Numbered from the stretch's first letter, positions 35,801 to 47,136 are shown. The stretch: 64,000 nucleotides of DNA from Phragmites australis (GCF_958298935.1 NC_084943.1:72001-136000); one strand, 5' to 3'. Numbers and translations are program-made. The notes: generated by a model not told the origin, from the letters alone.

Positions 35801-38800
35801 CACTCATCAAGTGAGCCTACATCTTGGATTTGAGCGCACATGAAATGGTAAATTGACAAATAAATAACAGGCGTATTGTGGTCTTGATGCGATGTCAAAC
35901 CTGGTGACCTAATGGTGTTAAGGCATACTAATGACATAATGACAGGAATATCCTATTATGCGTGTCTTCTGTGGCACCACAACAATGTTGATGAACTTTG
36001 GCATTTTTACAATTGCGAGAAACCCTAGTGGCAGAATGACAATTGACCCTTCTTTTAAAGTAAAAGGTGTTTCAGATGCAAATAAAAATATAGGAGTTCA
36101 AGTTTTTCATTCTTTAGTGCAAAGGCTTGATTGCAATGTCCATAGTAACACAAGAACTTTATCAATATATTCTTGTCATCAGAAGGTGGAGAAATTATAC
36201 ATATCCTATAAGTTTTGTTACCTTTCTATTCATGGCTAATACTGCACATAATACATTTGATGTTCATTAAGCGAATGCGAACAAGAATTCAATATATGGT
36301 CATCAATATCTAGCTTCATGCATTGGCTTTGAATTGTAATATACAAAACGTGTTCACCAATTCGCAGCAGTATGTTATCAACAACATTGCTCTCCAAAAG
36401 ATATCTTTCGAATGACTTACCTGAACAGCTTTTGTTACGTAGATGAAGGCATTCCGTTTCATGAGGAGAAGCTCCCTTGCGAAACATGCCTTAAGGAGTT
36501 CCCACTTGGATAATGAATAGATACTGAAGGACAAGGCCTTATTATGACCCTGAGATTTGTCATAAGGCTTTGAAAACTCCTCAGCAAGATTCTGACCAAC
36601 TTGAGATGCTTTGAATTGAAAACTGAACTGGTCAACGGTAACAAATTTGTATGTTTCTCCGCTACGGCTCCAGTATTGCTGTTGATCTTTTCTTGACAAG
36701 ACCTACACATAACTTTGTAAGGACGAAGAATTCCTAGTTTCTGATAGTATACTTTTTATCAGCCTAATTTATACCAGAATACTCTAATATATCCGATTGC
36801 TTCATATTAACAGTTTTAGTCATTTTAGTTGGTATTACTCCATTGTAAGTTGCACAAATATTGGAACTTGAAGCATGTATCTACAAAAGGATAGGTATTA
36901 AAATCAATCTATCAAGATAAATGTTCAGTTTAGCTGTTATGCATATTGCACTTAATGATATGCTAAGGCAGCAGACAAAATTTTGACATCTATATAGTCT
37001 GCTAGAGCTAGAAAGGATCAGATTGCATTTTTTTTATGAGGCATATCAGTAAAGTAGGGTCAACCCTCTAGCCAGGTGACAGAGCATATGATTTTAGTGG
37101 TTGAGGTCATGGGTCTAGACCCAGAATCTCCTTAGAAACAAAGATATGCAATACCTTCAATGTATTATCATTAGGAAAAATTGGGTAAAGTACAGGGCCC
37201 ATATGCCCCGTACTTCTTTTTTTTCAACGAATATATGCCCTGTACTTCTCTCTCCAATAAATGTTATGAATAAGTAGTAGTATGATGGCTTATAGGAACT
37301 GCTAGACCCTGTTGGTGCTTGTTTTTTTCATAATCACTTCCGTATTACTCAAAGTTGTAAATTAATAATTGTATACCTCTTGAAGAAAGTCAGCTGCTCC
37401 TTTCCTCTCCGGGCACTTGAATCCACATGATTCAAAGAAACTCAAAATGCAACTCTTAGATCCATGGTATACAATTTTTCCTTCAGCCATCAAGATAATA
37501 TCATCAAAAAGTTCATAAGTCTCTGGTGCTGGTTGAAGGAGTGAGACTAGTATGGTAGACTCTGAGAGATGAGCCAGCTGCTGCAGGCAAGAAACAATTT
37601 GGAATGTGGTGGAGCTATCCAACCCAGTTGATATTTCATCCATGAAGAGAGCTTTTGAGGGTCCTACTATCATCTCTCCTGATTGTCAGACAAATTTTTT
37701 AGAAAGGCAACAAGCATCCACAGTTGCTACAACTGATTTTTGTTATCTTATATTGACCAATTGATACTGGGATTATATAAAATGAACATATCACTTTAAG
37801 ACATATCCTTTTTTTTTCATACCTTAATCAGGGAGACTGCTATGGTTTTCATAAAAAAAGGTAGTTTACAGTATACCTTGCCCCGTATTATTAGATAGAT
37901 ATAACAAAGTGTTACAGTCATATATGTCAATAAATGAACTAAAATTATTACCAGAACCAAAAAAGGCATGAAAAGGAAATGGTGCATAGCATTCTGTCAG
38001 AAAATTATAGAACTTTAGTCAATAAATTGTAGTATTTTAATTCAGTCCCTACAGGATTGTAGTTGGGATAACAAAACATCATACTCACACAATTCAAAAT
38101 ATTGTAGAATCACCTGTGGTTAGTCTCTTCTTCTCACCGCCTGAAATACCTCTTCTCATTGCATCTCCCACCATTATGTCAGCGCATATGTCAAGTCCCA
38201 TGATCTGTCAGTTAAGGAAGAGCTTATGCACAGGGAAATTCTATTATGTAGGGGCTCGTGAGCATACTTTTTGGGCAATAATTACCTTCATAATGTAGTC
38301 TGTTTGCATGCTCCTTTCTAAACCTTCCACAGATATCGCCTATAAAAAAGAAATGTAACGCGCGCTACTGAATAGAAATGAAGTAGAGTTTGTGCACATG
38401 AAAGGGTGAGTTGTATGTTTTCAGTGTTGCGTGCCGATATGGTCAAAATCACATTATGATGTGAACACATGAAAAATCATAATAAGGTTAGTGTTTGCCT
38501 TCATATACGTGTCTATGTCGGGGTCAGGGGTAATCCCAGCCACCTTCTCCCTTCGAATCACCTCCTTGATGATTTCTGAGAAAAATACATAAGCAAACTC
38601 GGTTTAGGAATGGCTGAAATGATGATATGTATACTTGTTAGTATGGAGACATTTGGATTTGGTTGATCAACATAGTTACCTGCTCTGTTGCCAACACCCT
38701 GGAATCTTGCAGAGAAGTCGAGGGTCTCTCTGACAGTCATCTCAGGGACATGAAGGTCATACTGACTGATGTAAGCTGCCGTCTTCTCCGGGACAAACTC

Positions 38801-39609
38801 ATTCAGCTTCACGCCATTGTACTCGATTTCTCCTGTCACCTTGAGATTGGTGTTGAGCTTGCCTGCGAGTGCCTTGAGGAGGGTGGTTTTGCCGCAGCCT
38901 GGGGGTCCCAGGAGAAGCGTCAGCCTCCAAGGCTTGACGATGCCGCTGACACCGTTGAGGATGCGGATCCTCGCTTGCTGCCGGTTGAATCCCAGCATGC
39001 TGCTCACCACCTGACCACAGTCATTCATGTGCATGTCTCGACTCGATCATGCACCGGCAGTGTTAACTGTGGACGGATCGAGGTAGCTAGATGGAGACGT
39101 ACCGAGAGGCTGGAGACGGCGGCGTTCCAGATGGTGGGGAGCGGCTTCCCCTGCACCACCTGGCATTCCGCCTCCACGCATACGTCGCGCCACCGCACCT
39201 CCACCGTCGCCGGCCGGACGCCCACCCTGTCCATCCTCTGCCGCTGCTTCCGGAGCAGACGGAGGTTGTCGCGTTGGATGTTGGCGATGAGGGTGTCCAC
39301 CACCACCCGCCGCTCCACCGCACCCAGCCTCCGCACATCCACCACCTCCAACGGCGCCACCTCCCCATGGTCTCCATTGAGAGGGCCAAGGCGTAGGCGA
39401 GCGTGGAGCAGCGAGGTGTGCAGCCTGTCCGAGGTGGGCAGCCTCTCGATGGACGCCCATTTCAGCTCAACCTCATCCTCATGCTGATTGTCGGAGAGAG
39501 AGAGCCTGGAGAGGGAGCGCGACAAGCTCTCCCTGAAGCTGGCCGCCGCGGCCCGCAGCGACGACGAAGACAGCTGCTGCTGCTCCCATCTTGATCTTGA
39601 TGAGCTCAC
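21585..39609 (-). CDS. Full-size PDR-type ABC transporter (ABCG subfamily)
   Basis: 21 exons in transcript order: 39609-39103, 39010-38680, 38575-38499, 38339-38286, 38204-38114, 37678-37377, 36702-36421, 29300-28987, 28904-28744, 28623-28520, 28192-28039, 27845-27708, 27619-27546, 27454-27122, 26998-26708, 23992-23909, 23535-23402, 23122-22889, 22788-22617, 22466-22212, 21854-21585. Phases all match: 4,362 nt, about 1,453 residues, normal for the family. Layout is NBD1-TMD1-NBD2-TMD2. NBD1: Walker [10 protein letters not shown] (204-212), signature SGGEKKR (344-350), Walker B ALFMDE (363-368). NBD2: Walker [10 protein letters not shown] (895-903), signature LSTEQRKR (1002-1009), Walker B IIFMDE (1021-1026). 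It is a plasma-membrane ATP-driven exporter of lipophilic compounds; the substrate is unknown. Exon 3 ends in a GC donor (38498-38497). Introns 7 and 15 hold transposons. The frame start is a GTG codon at 39609: no ATG is in frame until about residue 126, so the start is unresolved. Confidence 0.88.
23811..23852. repeat. (TA)n microsatellite in PDR intron 16
   Basis: About 42 bp of AT dinucleotide repeat lying between transporter exons 16 and 17. Confidence 0.95.
24465..26636 (+). other. atpB: Nuclear plastid-DNA insert (atpB fragment), split by an LTR element
   Basis: Positions about 24465-24715 and 26586-26636 form one continuous piece of plastid atpB (ATP synthase CF1 beta subunit) once the LTR element and one target duplication are removed. 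Readable protein: [20 protein letters not shown], then [18 protein letters not shown] (the P-loop, with two changed glycines), then [17 protein letters not shown] after the element. Upstream DNA matches the [14 protein letters not shown] region but carries frameshifts. Such inserts are non-functional nuclear copies of plastid DNA. It lies in intron 15 of the transporter, antisense to it. It must predate the LTR element inside it. Confidence 0.88.
24716..26580 (+). mobile_element. Small non-autonomous LTR retroelement inside the atpB insert
   Basis: 1,865 bp with LTRs of 176 bp (24716-24891) and 175 bp (26406-26580). Ends are T(A/G)TTAGAG...TTTCA, the target duplication is AAAAC (24711-24715 and 26581-26585), and the primer site TGGTATCAAGAG begins at 24892. 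A purine run AGGGGGA precedes the right LTR. The LTRs differ at roughly 20 or more positions, so it is clearly older than the gag-only element. The GC-rich 1.5-kb interior has open stretches (for example 25284-25580 and 25910-26224, plus strand), but I recognise no gag, protease, integrase or RT. It is probably a parasitic LARD/TRIM-like derivative. Confidence 0.85.
29710..29928 (+). repeat. Left LTR of the intron-7 copia element
   Basis: 219-bp LTR, TG...CA, with a TATA-like block GTATATATGTACACC near 29870. Pairs with 35483-35701. Confidence 0.92.
29998..35460 (+). pseudogene. Copia gag-pol pseudogene
   Basis: Domains in order: gag from 29998, with a TAG at 30382-30384; protease near 31100 with intact [12 protein letters not shown]; pre-integrase motif [10 protein letters not shown] near 31480; integrase core ([11 protein letters not shown], then [10 protein letters not shown]) to a stop at 32347; RT from about 32700, with stops near 32738 and 33079 and an intact [13 protein letters not shown] at about 33210-33250; RNase H from about 33620 (YSDADWVG) to 33903, resuming at 35236 ([20 protein letters not shown]) after the inserted element. 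No zinc knuckle was seen in gag. Multiple stops make it inactive. Confidence 0.88.
33904..35230. mobile_element. Solo-LTR-like insertion nested in the copia RNase H
   Basis: 1,327 bp flanked by the 5-bp duplication TGCAC (33899-33903 and 35231-35235). Removing the insert plus one copy restores the RNase H frame. Its ends are short inverted repeats (TAAAAG...CTTTTTA) rather than TG...CA. The left end GTGCATCTAGGCCCCTAAG and the right end CACCTCCCCTCTAGGTGACA are wording typical of a family of long grass LTRs. Internal repeats of GTCCGCATTTTTGCG occur at about 34250-34360. No coding frame is seen. The best reading is a solo LTR left by recombination. The class is not proven. Confidence 0.7.
35483..35701 (+). 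repeat. Right LTR of the intron-7 copia element
   Basis: 219-bp LTR preceded by the G20 tract and followed by target duplication GGGAG. Confidence 0.92.
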
Positions 39610-39711
39610 TTTATTTCCCGTCTCCGGCTCTTGTTCGCCATGATCTTCTTGTACTTTATTTCCCGTCTCACTTTATTTAAGGAGGAACGAACAATAGATA
39701 CACAATCTCAC

Positions 39712-41154
39712 CTGTTTGGGGCAAAGTGCTGTTTACAAACACAAATAGCGCTGTTCCTGGAGATAGGTGTAACCTGGAACGTAGTATGAAAATGAACTGC
39801 CCAACCGGCATGTCACACGGAACCAGGTACCTGCATCATAAAGTTGTACCACATTCAGGCTTACAGACGGGCGATAAATCAGAATCTAAAACATCAGGCA
39901 CGCAGCAGCATAGAATCAATGACAATGAAACAATCCATCTCTAGTAATGTGCACAAGAGTCGTGACTGAGTTTGAAAGTAGTAACTTACTTCCTCTTCTC
40001 CATTTCTGGTAAATTACTCCTTGAAAACCTTTCAACAATGACCTGCAAATACAAACTAATTCAGGAGTGCCGTGTTCATCAGGCAACAGATGCCAAACAG
40101 AGATCTTCAATTAACGGCAAAAGGGGAATTCAGAACAAAATCTTGGTGATTCTTTTTTATCAATATCAGCTTCAGTAAAAATTTTCAGAGTATGTAAAAT
40201 GTATTGATGATTTGGGTTACAATTGCAATGTTTTGGTTTTCAAGAATCATCTATGTAAGAATAAGAACCCTTCAGTGTCAGAGAAATGATTAGCAAGAAC
40301 AGGCCAGACTGATGTTATCATGCAAAAGAAGCTGATTCAATCTGCGCTGATGAATTCTACCATTAAAAAAATAAACCGCAAATACGAGAATGGCTAGTAA
40401 TTTTGTCAACCAACAAACAGATTCTGAATCCTAAAACCGCTTGTCATGTTTCATTCTGTTCGCTGATGTGGCAATGGCAAGTATATAAATGATCACATGG
40501 TACATGGTAGGCGAAGATGAATGAAGATGGAAACAGTAAGCAGTAATCCGTTCCCTGATAAATGGTGGTAGACAATAGTGCAATGAAATGGGATCCAGTT
40601 ACACAGTTCCACTGAGGTTCGATGAGATTTTTCTTTATTCTTTCCTCAAATCATTGGGACCCAATTACATACTGTACAAGAATTGAGTATTTCCCAACTG
40701 TGTTTAGGCAATAAGATGTTGGCAGCCCATTTAGATTCTCCATCTCCTTTTTTTCAAGTGTTTATTGTTGATGTAATGGGTGATGTTTGAATGGACAGGA
40801 GAGTTCACTGACAGATAGTAATCGATTATTAGTGATGTGAAGGCGAAGAAGAGAAGAGGGGGGCAGCACAGGCCTTTATGCCTCTTTCTGTCTAGGTCTT
40901 GGAAGGCAGAGCCAGTAAAGCAGGAAGAGGAAGAGAGAGACGTCACGTACGGGGATCCTGGCAGGGTAGTTGGTGATCATGGCCGCCGATTCCTCCGACC
41001 TCTCCTCTGCATCGCATACATCGAGTGGTCATGATAGATAGATTCAGGATCAGCACCCAAAACAAGACAACCCAAAGAAAGAGATCGATCGATCGATGGA
41101 TGGATGGATGTGGAATCACTGACCGAAGGTGAACTCCTTCTTGAAGGGTTTCAT
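39712..41154 (-). pseudogene. ATG8: ATG8 autophagy ubiquitin-like gene missing its last exon
   Basis: Four exons in transcript order: 41154-41124 (MKPFKKEFTF), 41006-40951 (EERSEESAAMITNYPARIP), 40042-39990 (VIVERFSRSNLPEMEKR) and 39830-39712 (YLVPCDMPVGQFIFILRSRL, then HLSPGTALFVFVNSTLPQT). All have good splice sites and matching phases, 259 nt or about 86 residues. The MKxFK start is like the ATG8h/i clade. ATG8 normally has about 115-120 residues and needs a C-terminal Gly for conjugation to phosphatidylethanolamine. The exon encoding the ESYKDEDGF-type end is absent: after the donor CAAACAG/GTGAGA only about 100 bp remain before the transporter exon 1. It therefore cannot make conjugatable ATG8. 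It may still supply a promoter or a chimeric transcript for the transporter on the same strand. Confidence 0.85.
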
Positions 41155-43559
41155 AGCAAATCAAATCGCTTCAATCGGCCGCTAATCGGAAATTGCTTGC
41201 CTTGCGGGAAGACGGAGGAGGAAGAGGAAGAGGAAGAGGATGACACGACACGGAACGGAAAGTGGCAGCGGGGCTGGTTCCGGAAAGGAGAAGACATCGC
41301 GCACCAGTGTCCCGGGTGGCTGCTTTAGGAGACAAGTATGAAGTACCAGTACCCAAAGCAAACCTTGGGAACCCCTGGACAAGCTGCCCCAACCTCCCTC
41401 CCTCCCTATTGGGGCCTCTCTCCGGCACCGGCACTCTGCCGTCCTTCCTTGTCATGCTATGGTCTTCCACGGTGCCTATCTCGTCTCTCTTTTCCGGATT
41501 CCGGACTCTACTCTTGTACGATGACGTCGTTGGTGGCCACGATCCTCCACGTCGGTATGATGCTGGTCATGACCTTGAGGATGCATCTTGTTCCACTAAA
41601 AATAACATCGGTGAATAGATTTCTTATAAATTTTTTTTGAAATTAATGATCTTTTTTTATTATAGTCATTCAACACACGTTAAAATAAAACAGAAGCACA
41701 ATTAGAGAAAAACAAGTTGCTATAAAAATTACAAAGAAAACATAGCTCTCATGGTTGAAATTAAACATTAAAACTCAAATCATACATCATCGCACACGAA
41801 AGCTTGCAACTTAAAAATAAACAGATAGATCCAAACAGATAGACTCCAGGTCAAGAAAATCTCTAAATTAATGATGATTTAGAGTTAAGAAAATTTAAGA
41901 TTCACCTGTATATATTTGTATATAAATTTTATGACTTTAACAACAAGAAGAATAACTTCAATAAGAGATAAAATTTCAGCCCTTAAGCAAAAACAAAAAT
42001 TGCAACAAAAACCAAAAAACTCGCAACGAAACAACGGGACCAATAGAAAGATACTAGAAGGAGATGAATATTAGCATGAGAGCAAATTTAATCTTCATTA
42101 CTTGCATAGGTCAACCCTATTTTTGACAAATTACAAAGTATTTTGCTCAAAAAAGCTCTCACATAATACATAGGCTAAGCTACCATATCCCTCTCCTCTA
42201 AAATCCTAGCACTCAAACTCAAATGGCTGACTCACCTTCTCCCAACAGCTCTACCTCTCTATTTATATACCTTGAGAGCTTTCTTGAATGCCAAGTTTTC
42301 TGTTTTCCAAAATATCACTCTTTTATAGTACACTCCTACCTACCACCGAGGGTATTTTGGTCCATTTTCTCCTCTATCCATCGAACGACCGTAGCGTCTT
42401 CACGACTTAGCTCTGCCTCGACGCAAGTTTCACGATGATACCACGTGCACTACATCCTTACACAATTTTGAGGCTAAATCGCGAAACTGCATCGCATGTT
42501 TCTCAAAACGTGACTCATTGCCACTTGCTTTCACCTCAAGCAAGCATCCCGATGTCGACATGTGTACTCCATCTTGCGATTTTGACCGCCAGCAAGTCTC
42601 TCCCGCTTCCGAACCCTCGTGCCGTCTTGTCATCTTCACCGACATCCCTTCGTTTGACTTTGTCAACAAGTCGTCTTCATCCATCTTCTCATGCTTTGCT
42701 TGATCTCAATATGCACAACTAGCATCACCCTTGACTTCGTCTAGTCTCTTTAATCGTCTGGCACCAAGCACCCCGCTTGGCCTCGATCATCCCGCCGTTG
42801 ACCGTTAAGTCGCATTCATCACCTGCATAACATGAGACAAGCAAACATATATCTTCAACTCCATTATACATTAGTCACAATCAAATCAACTCCATTATAG
42901 ATTAGTCACAATCAAAATCCTCGATGGAAAGCACATCTTAGAGAAAACATGAACACTGGATGTTCCGATGTTCACTCCTCCTGAGTACCGGACCATCCGA
43001 CGTGTTCAACTCACCAGACCACCTATTTTGCAACCTCTCTGCAAATATTAATCCGGCATCAACTTCCCACCATCGTCGGACCATCCGATCTGTAACCTCT
43101 CTGAAACAAATGCTCCAGCGTGCACTGCTGCCCAACGCCGGACTAAATGGCGTGTACTTCAACTTTTTCTTTTGAGTTGAAATGCTCTGACGTGAAATCC
43201 TTCTGAAAGCCGGACCATCCAACATGTTCAATTTCCCAAGCATCGGATCATTCAGTGTGTACAATTTTTTTACAGAAACAAAACACTCCAACTCTATTTT
43301 TCTGTAACTTTGGTCAGTTAGTTATGATCATAATTACAATACATAAACATTTTCATATAATTCGATAAATCATCAAACCAAAATAATAATTTTATCAACC
43401 ACTCATCTTATATAAGCCAACATATATTTTAACTTAATTGCCGACATGTTCACCACCGCGGGATGCCACCTCATGTCATTGGCGATCTGCACACGCAAGT
43501 TTGTAACGAACGAACGAAATCATTCAGAAAGAAGATAGGCAAGCAAGGTATATACGTAC
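41155..43559. other. Intergenic DNA with transposon debris
   Basis: 41155-41500 is the ATG8 promoter side. Short repeats GATC and GGAT (41078-41109) lie just inside ATG8 intron 1. About 42930-43260 contains variants of CGGACCATCCGA and AGTTGAAC, wording familiar from LTRs of grass Gypsy elements, probably minus strand. No gene was recognised. Confidence 0.45.
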
Positions 43560-43651
43560 CATGGCACAGGAAGACGAGAGCTTTGATTGATTTCTTGGGC
43601 ACCCATCTGCGGGGTGAAGAGCCTCATCCCCCGCGAGTTCCCAACGTACTC
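43560..43651 (-). pseudogene. Frameshifted exon 2 of a second hydrolase copy
   Basis: Between acceptor (CAG at 43654-43652) and donor (GTACGT from 43559) this 92-bp exon matches exon 2 of the hydrolase at 44520-47136, which is 94 bp. It reads EYVGNSRGMRLFT in one frame and then RWVPKKSIKALVFLCHG in another, so a net 2-bp loss breaks it. No other exons of this copy are visible nearby. It is a remnant of a tandem duplicate. Confidence 0.8.
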
Positions 43652-44519
43652 CTGCGTACAGAAAGATGCACCCATCCATTAGTTGAAGTTGGTTTAATTT
43701 CTTCCTTCCCTCAGGCCTCAAGACGTTGAGAAGGCCGGAGCCCGGATGTGTGGTGACTCCTCCAGTCCTCGACTAGCTAGCCTTCCTGCCTGACTGCCTG
43801 CTGGTCGGTGCTCCCCTGAACTGTTGGCTGGCCAGTTTCTCATATGATTCAAACTCAACTCAACAAATATCTAGAGAAAACAATGGATTACACCTTCAAC
43901 CAAATGGTGCGTTCAACATGCGGACTGCCCTGCCCGCATGAATTGAATATGTCTATCTCATCAGACAGAATCTGTAGCTACCAAATGAATTGAATGGATC
44001 ACAAATATATTCAATTCAACGAGCAGAGCAGAGAAGAGCAAAGGGAGGGGACGACCTTTGAATCAAGAACGTATTAGCCAATTATGAGTTGAAGCCAAGG
44101 GATAAGGACACACACACAAGCTGAAGGTCCTTCCATTCCATCCAACCATCTCTCCAGCCAATCCATCTTTATTAGTTGGGGAAGGATGTCGTTCCTTTCA
44201 GAATTTTTTTTGAAACAAAATCAAAACTACATACTATCAAAAATAGGATCAGCACAACGTCCCTGACGGTGACCTGTGCGATAAGGTGCATCTCACATAT
44301 CTCAACACCATCAACTACTCTACCATGGATGACACATCTTCCAACATACTACGTACACCCAACCAAGTAACTACAAATTAGATAGCCCTCACCACAACAA
44401 ATATCAAAGGTATATATATTCGTAACAGCTAATAATTACAATTTTTTTTGTTTGTTCGTCTAACTGAAGAATTAATCTTATGGTAACTGTAAGCCATTGT
44501 TGGACTTGGACCTAGCTTG
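43652..44519. other. Short intergenic stretch
   Basis: No exon recognised. It probably contains the 3' UTR of the hydrolase gene and remains of the duplicate's upstream DNA. Confidence 0.4.
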
Positions 44520-45725
44520 CTATGAAATCGATGCCCTCTCATCCAGCCATTTGATGATGTCTGAAAACACAACATCAATGTTTTCCTTGGGTTCACCAGA
44601 AGTCAAAGCATGGCACATCCCTGGGAAGAGCTTCAGTGTCTTATCCTTGCTCTCAGCTAGTGTATATAGTGCCTCACTTACAGACGGGTCTGTCACGGCA
44701 TCATCACCACCATGGACTATGATGAATGGTAGGGTAACCTATTTTGAGAAAAAAAATATAGTCACTGTAATTTATAGACAAATCCAAATATGGCTTTATT
44801 GACAGGGATACTGTCGGTGTCAAATCAATAGTGTTCATGGATGATTTTGATATCTCCAATCAATTCTAATTATGTATTCATCCATAATTCCACTGTATAT
44901 TTACGATGAAAAAGAAAATATACTTGCGATCATTATTGAGTTAAACATGGAAAATCTGGTTGGTAGCCATCTAAGCTACTCCCTCAAATAAAAAAAGTTA
45001 TCATTTTGGATATCAACACGATTTTCAAGTTGTAATTTTGACTACTAATTTCTATTATAATATAATGTAAACCATAAAAAAATTATATATTATGAAACAA
45101 CTTTTTTAGCCAAATCTATCATGCCATCTTCAAATGTTCAATGTCAAGATACATAGAGTAATTAGTAACCAAAGATTTAATAGGTTGACTGCACGCAATC
45201 CCAAAATTCACATTTTTTAGATTACAGGGAGTATAACAGTATAACATTCTACAAAAAACAACACTTTGGCATGCACAATGGTCAAACCAACACAACTCAT
45301 CTTTTGATATCAAGTTCGATGTCAAACATTGCTCATACCTTGTCAAGATTGCTTTCAATATCCAAGCTTGCCATAAAAAGTTCATAACCAGTCTTTAGCC
45401 TAGGCCTTCCCTTGTAGCAATAATGATTATTTCGTACCTGATAATATATAATGACATAAAAAAGTTAGTGCCAGAAAAAGTATTTTTTTATGAATTACAT
45501 TATCCTGTAGGATTGAGCCTTGCTATCTTTTCCTCGTACCTCTTCACGCCATTCCTCACTTTTAATTGCCCTATCAATGATATCTTCATTAGGAATTATT
45601 CTCCATGTAGGGATCACACTACTGAGCTTACTTAAAATTGAAATCACAATTGGGTGAGGCTTCATGTCTTCTGCAATCTGTATGAATTAATGTTACCATA
45701 GCAACAACTAGATTTCATCACGATC

Positions 45726-45762
<37 letters not shown>

Positions 45763-47136
45763 CCTTGCACATTGGAGCAACTAAAATGGCCCCATCCCAA
45801 TAAGTAGGTTCCTTCCTATGAAGCATAAGCACAATAGCTCCCCCCATGGATTCACCGAGCAAGAATCTCCTTTGGTTCTTGTACCCTACTTTCTCTATAT
45901 AAGGGGAATCACGGTATTAATGTATGGAATTTCAAGTTTTCTAGTCAACCACAAATTGGCATACAAATATATATGTTGAATAATTAAATGCATAAATTTA
46001 ATATATATTTTGTATATATAGCAATAGTTTAACTTCCTAAAGTCACGACAAACAACAATAGATATTTGTTCTTTTAAAGGGAAGTGGTTGTTTAAGAGAA
46101 AAGAGTGGCTTCACATGAATAAAATAAACACGGGGTGACAAAATAAAAAACGAATGATGAAGCATATGAGAAATAAAATATATATATTTGTCTTCTTCAT
46201 GTAGTTTTATCACTTATACATAATATATCATTATCTTCTTTGTTGTAAAAGATTTAGATGTTTCTAACTAGCTGTATGAAATGCAAAGGTAAGGATGGAT
46301 CTAATAGTTAACTTCATATGTTAAACATACCACAAACACTTGCAAAGTACTTAGAGCAATCAATCACAATATCATTGAAACTGCTGATATAGCCCTGAAG
46401 TCCAGAAGACTTCCCGTGGCCCTCGTAGTCCAATCCATGCACCGCAAATCCAGCCTGTGCCAACCTTGTGCCTGTGCCTAAAAGCAATAATCCATAGATT
46501 TATCTAGCTGATTATGAGAACTTTTTTTTTAATGCTTATGAGAAGTTCCACGAAATTCCCATTCTATCACCCTAAAAAGAACAAATTCAGAGTTGATGTG
46601 ATTTTCAATTATCATGTGTTGCACCATAGTTGGTTTATCATTCATTTGCAACCAAGACACGGTCATATTGATAATATTTTTTGGGTAAAAGGTGTGCATC
46701 AATGTCACCAAGTTTTGGTATTTACCTCTCATTGAAATGCTACATTCCATGGCATATCCTAAAAAATATAGAAAGAAAAAAACGTAACTAAACTTGATAA
46801 TGTTGAGAAACAAATTTTACTCTTTGTTAAAATTGTAATGAAAACAGAAAGGCAACATCATATCAATAAACAAGTTACCATGGCACAGGAAGATTAGAGC
46901 TTTTGGTTCATAGTTTGAAGGTCTCCACTGGCATGTAAAGAGCTTCATTCCTCGTGCATTCAAAACATATTCCTGCAATAGAAAAGCCCTATAGATAATA
47001 ATGAATTGAACTCTGAATACTCAATTTACTCAAGAAAGCATAAAAAAGTTATCTAATTATGCACATGAGACAAGTTCTAGTTCAGAGAATAGACAAGAAT
47101 CAAAACCTCTTCATATTTGATATCATCATTGGCCAT
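44520..47136 (-). CDS. Alpha/beta hydrolase, monoacylglycerol lipase / caffeoylshikimate esterase type
   Basis: Eight exons in transcript order: 47136-47107, 46972-46879, 46758-46726, 46471-46331, 45894-45764, 45677-45540, 45437-45339 and 44738-44520. Every phase matches, giving 885 nt or 294 residues. Motifs: oxyanion-loop block LIFLCHGYAME (exons 2-3), HGLDYEGHGKS, nucleophile elbow GESMGG with Ser115, and HGGDDAVTDP with Asp235 and FPGMCHAL with His265 completing the triad. Plant members hydrolyse monoacylglycerols, lysophospholipids or caffeoyl-shikimate (lignin pathway); sequence alone does not separate these. The length is slightly short, because of a compact N-terminus (MANDDIKYEE). 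It appears intact. A (GA)n run at about 45725-45761 abuts the exon 5 donor. Confidence 0.88.

Noticed and set aside
39047..39487. Several long frames on both strands over the transporter exon 1
   Set aside because: They are shadows of the GC-rich exon whose minus-strand frame gives PDR N-terminal wording and continues in phase.
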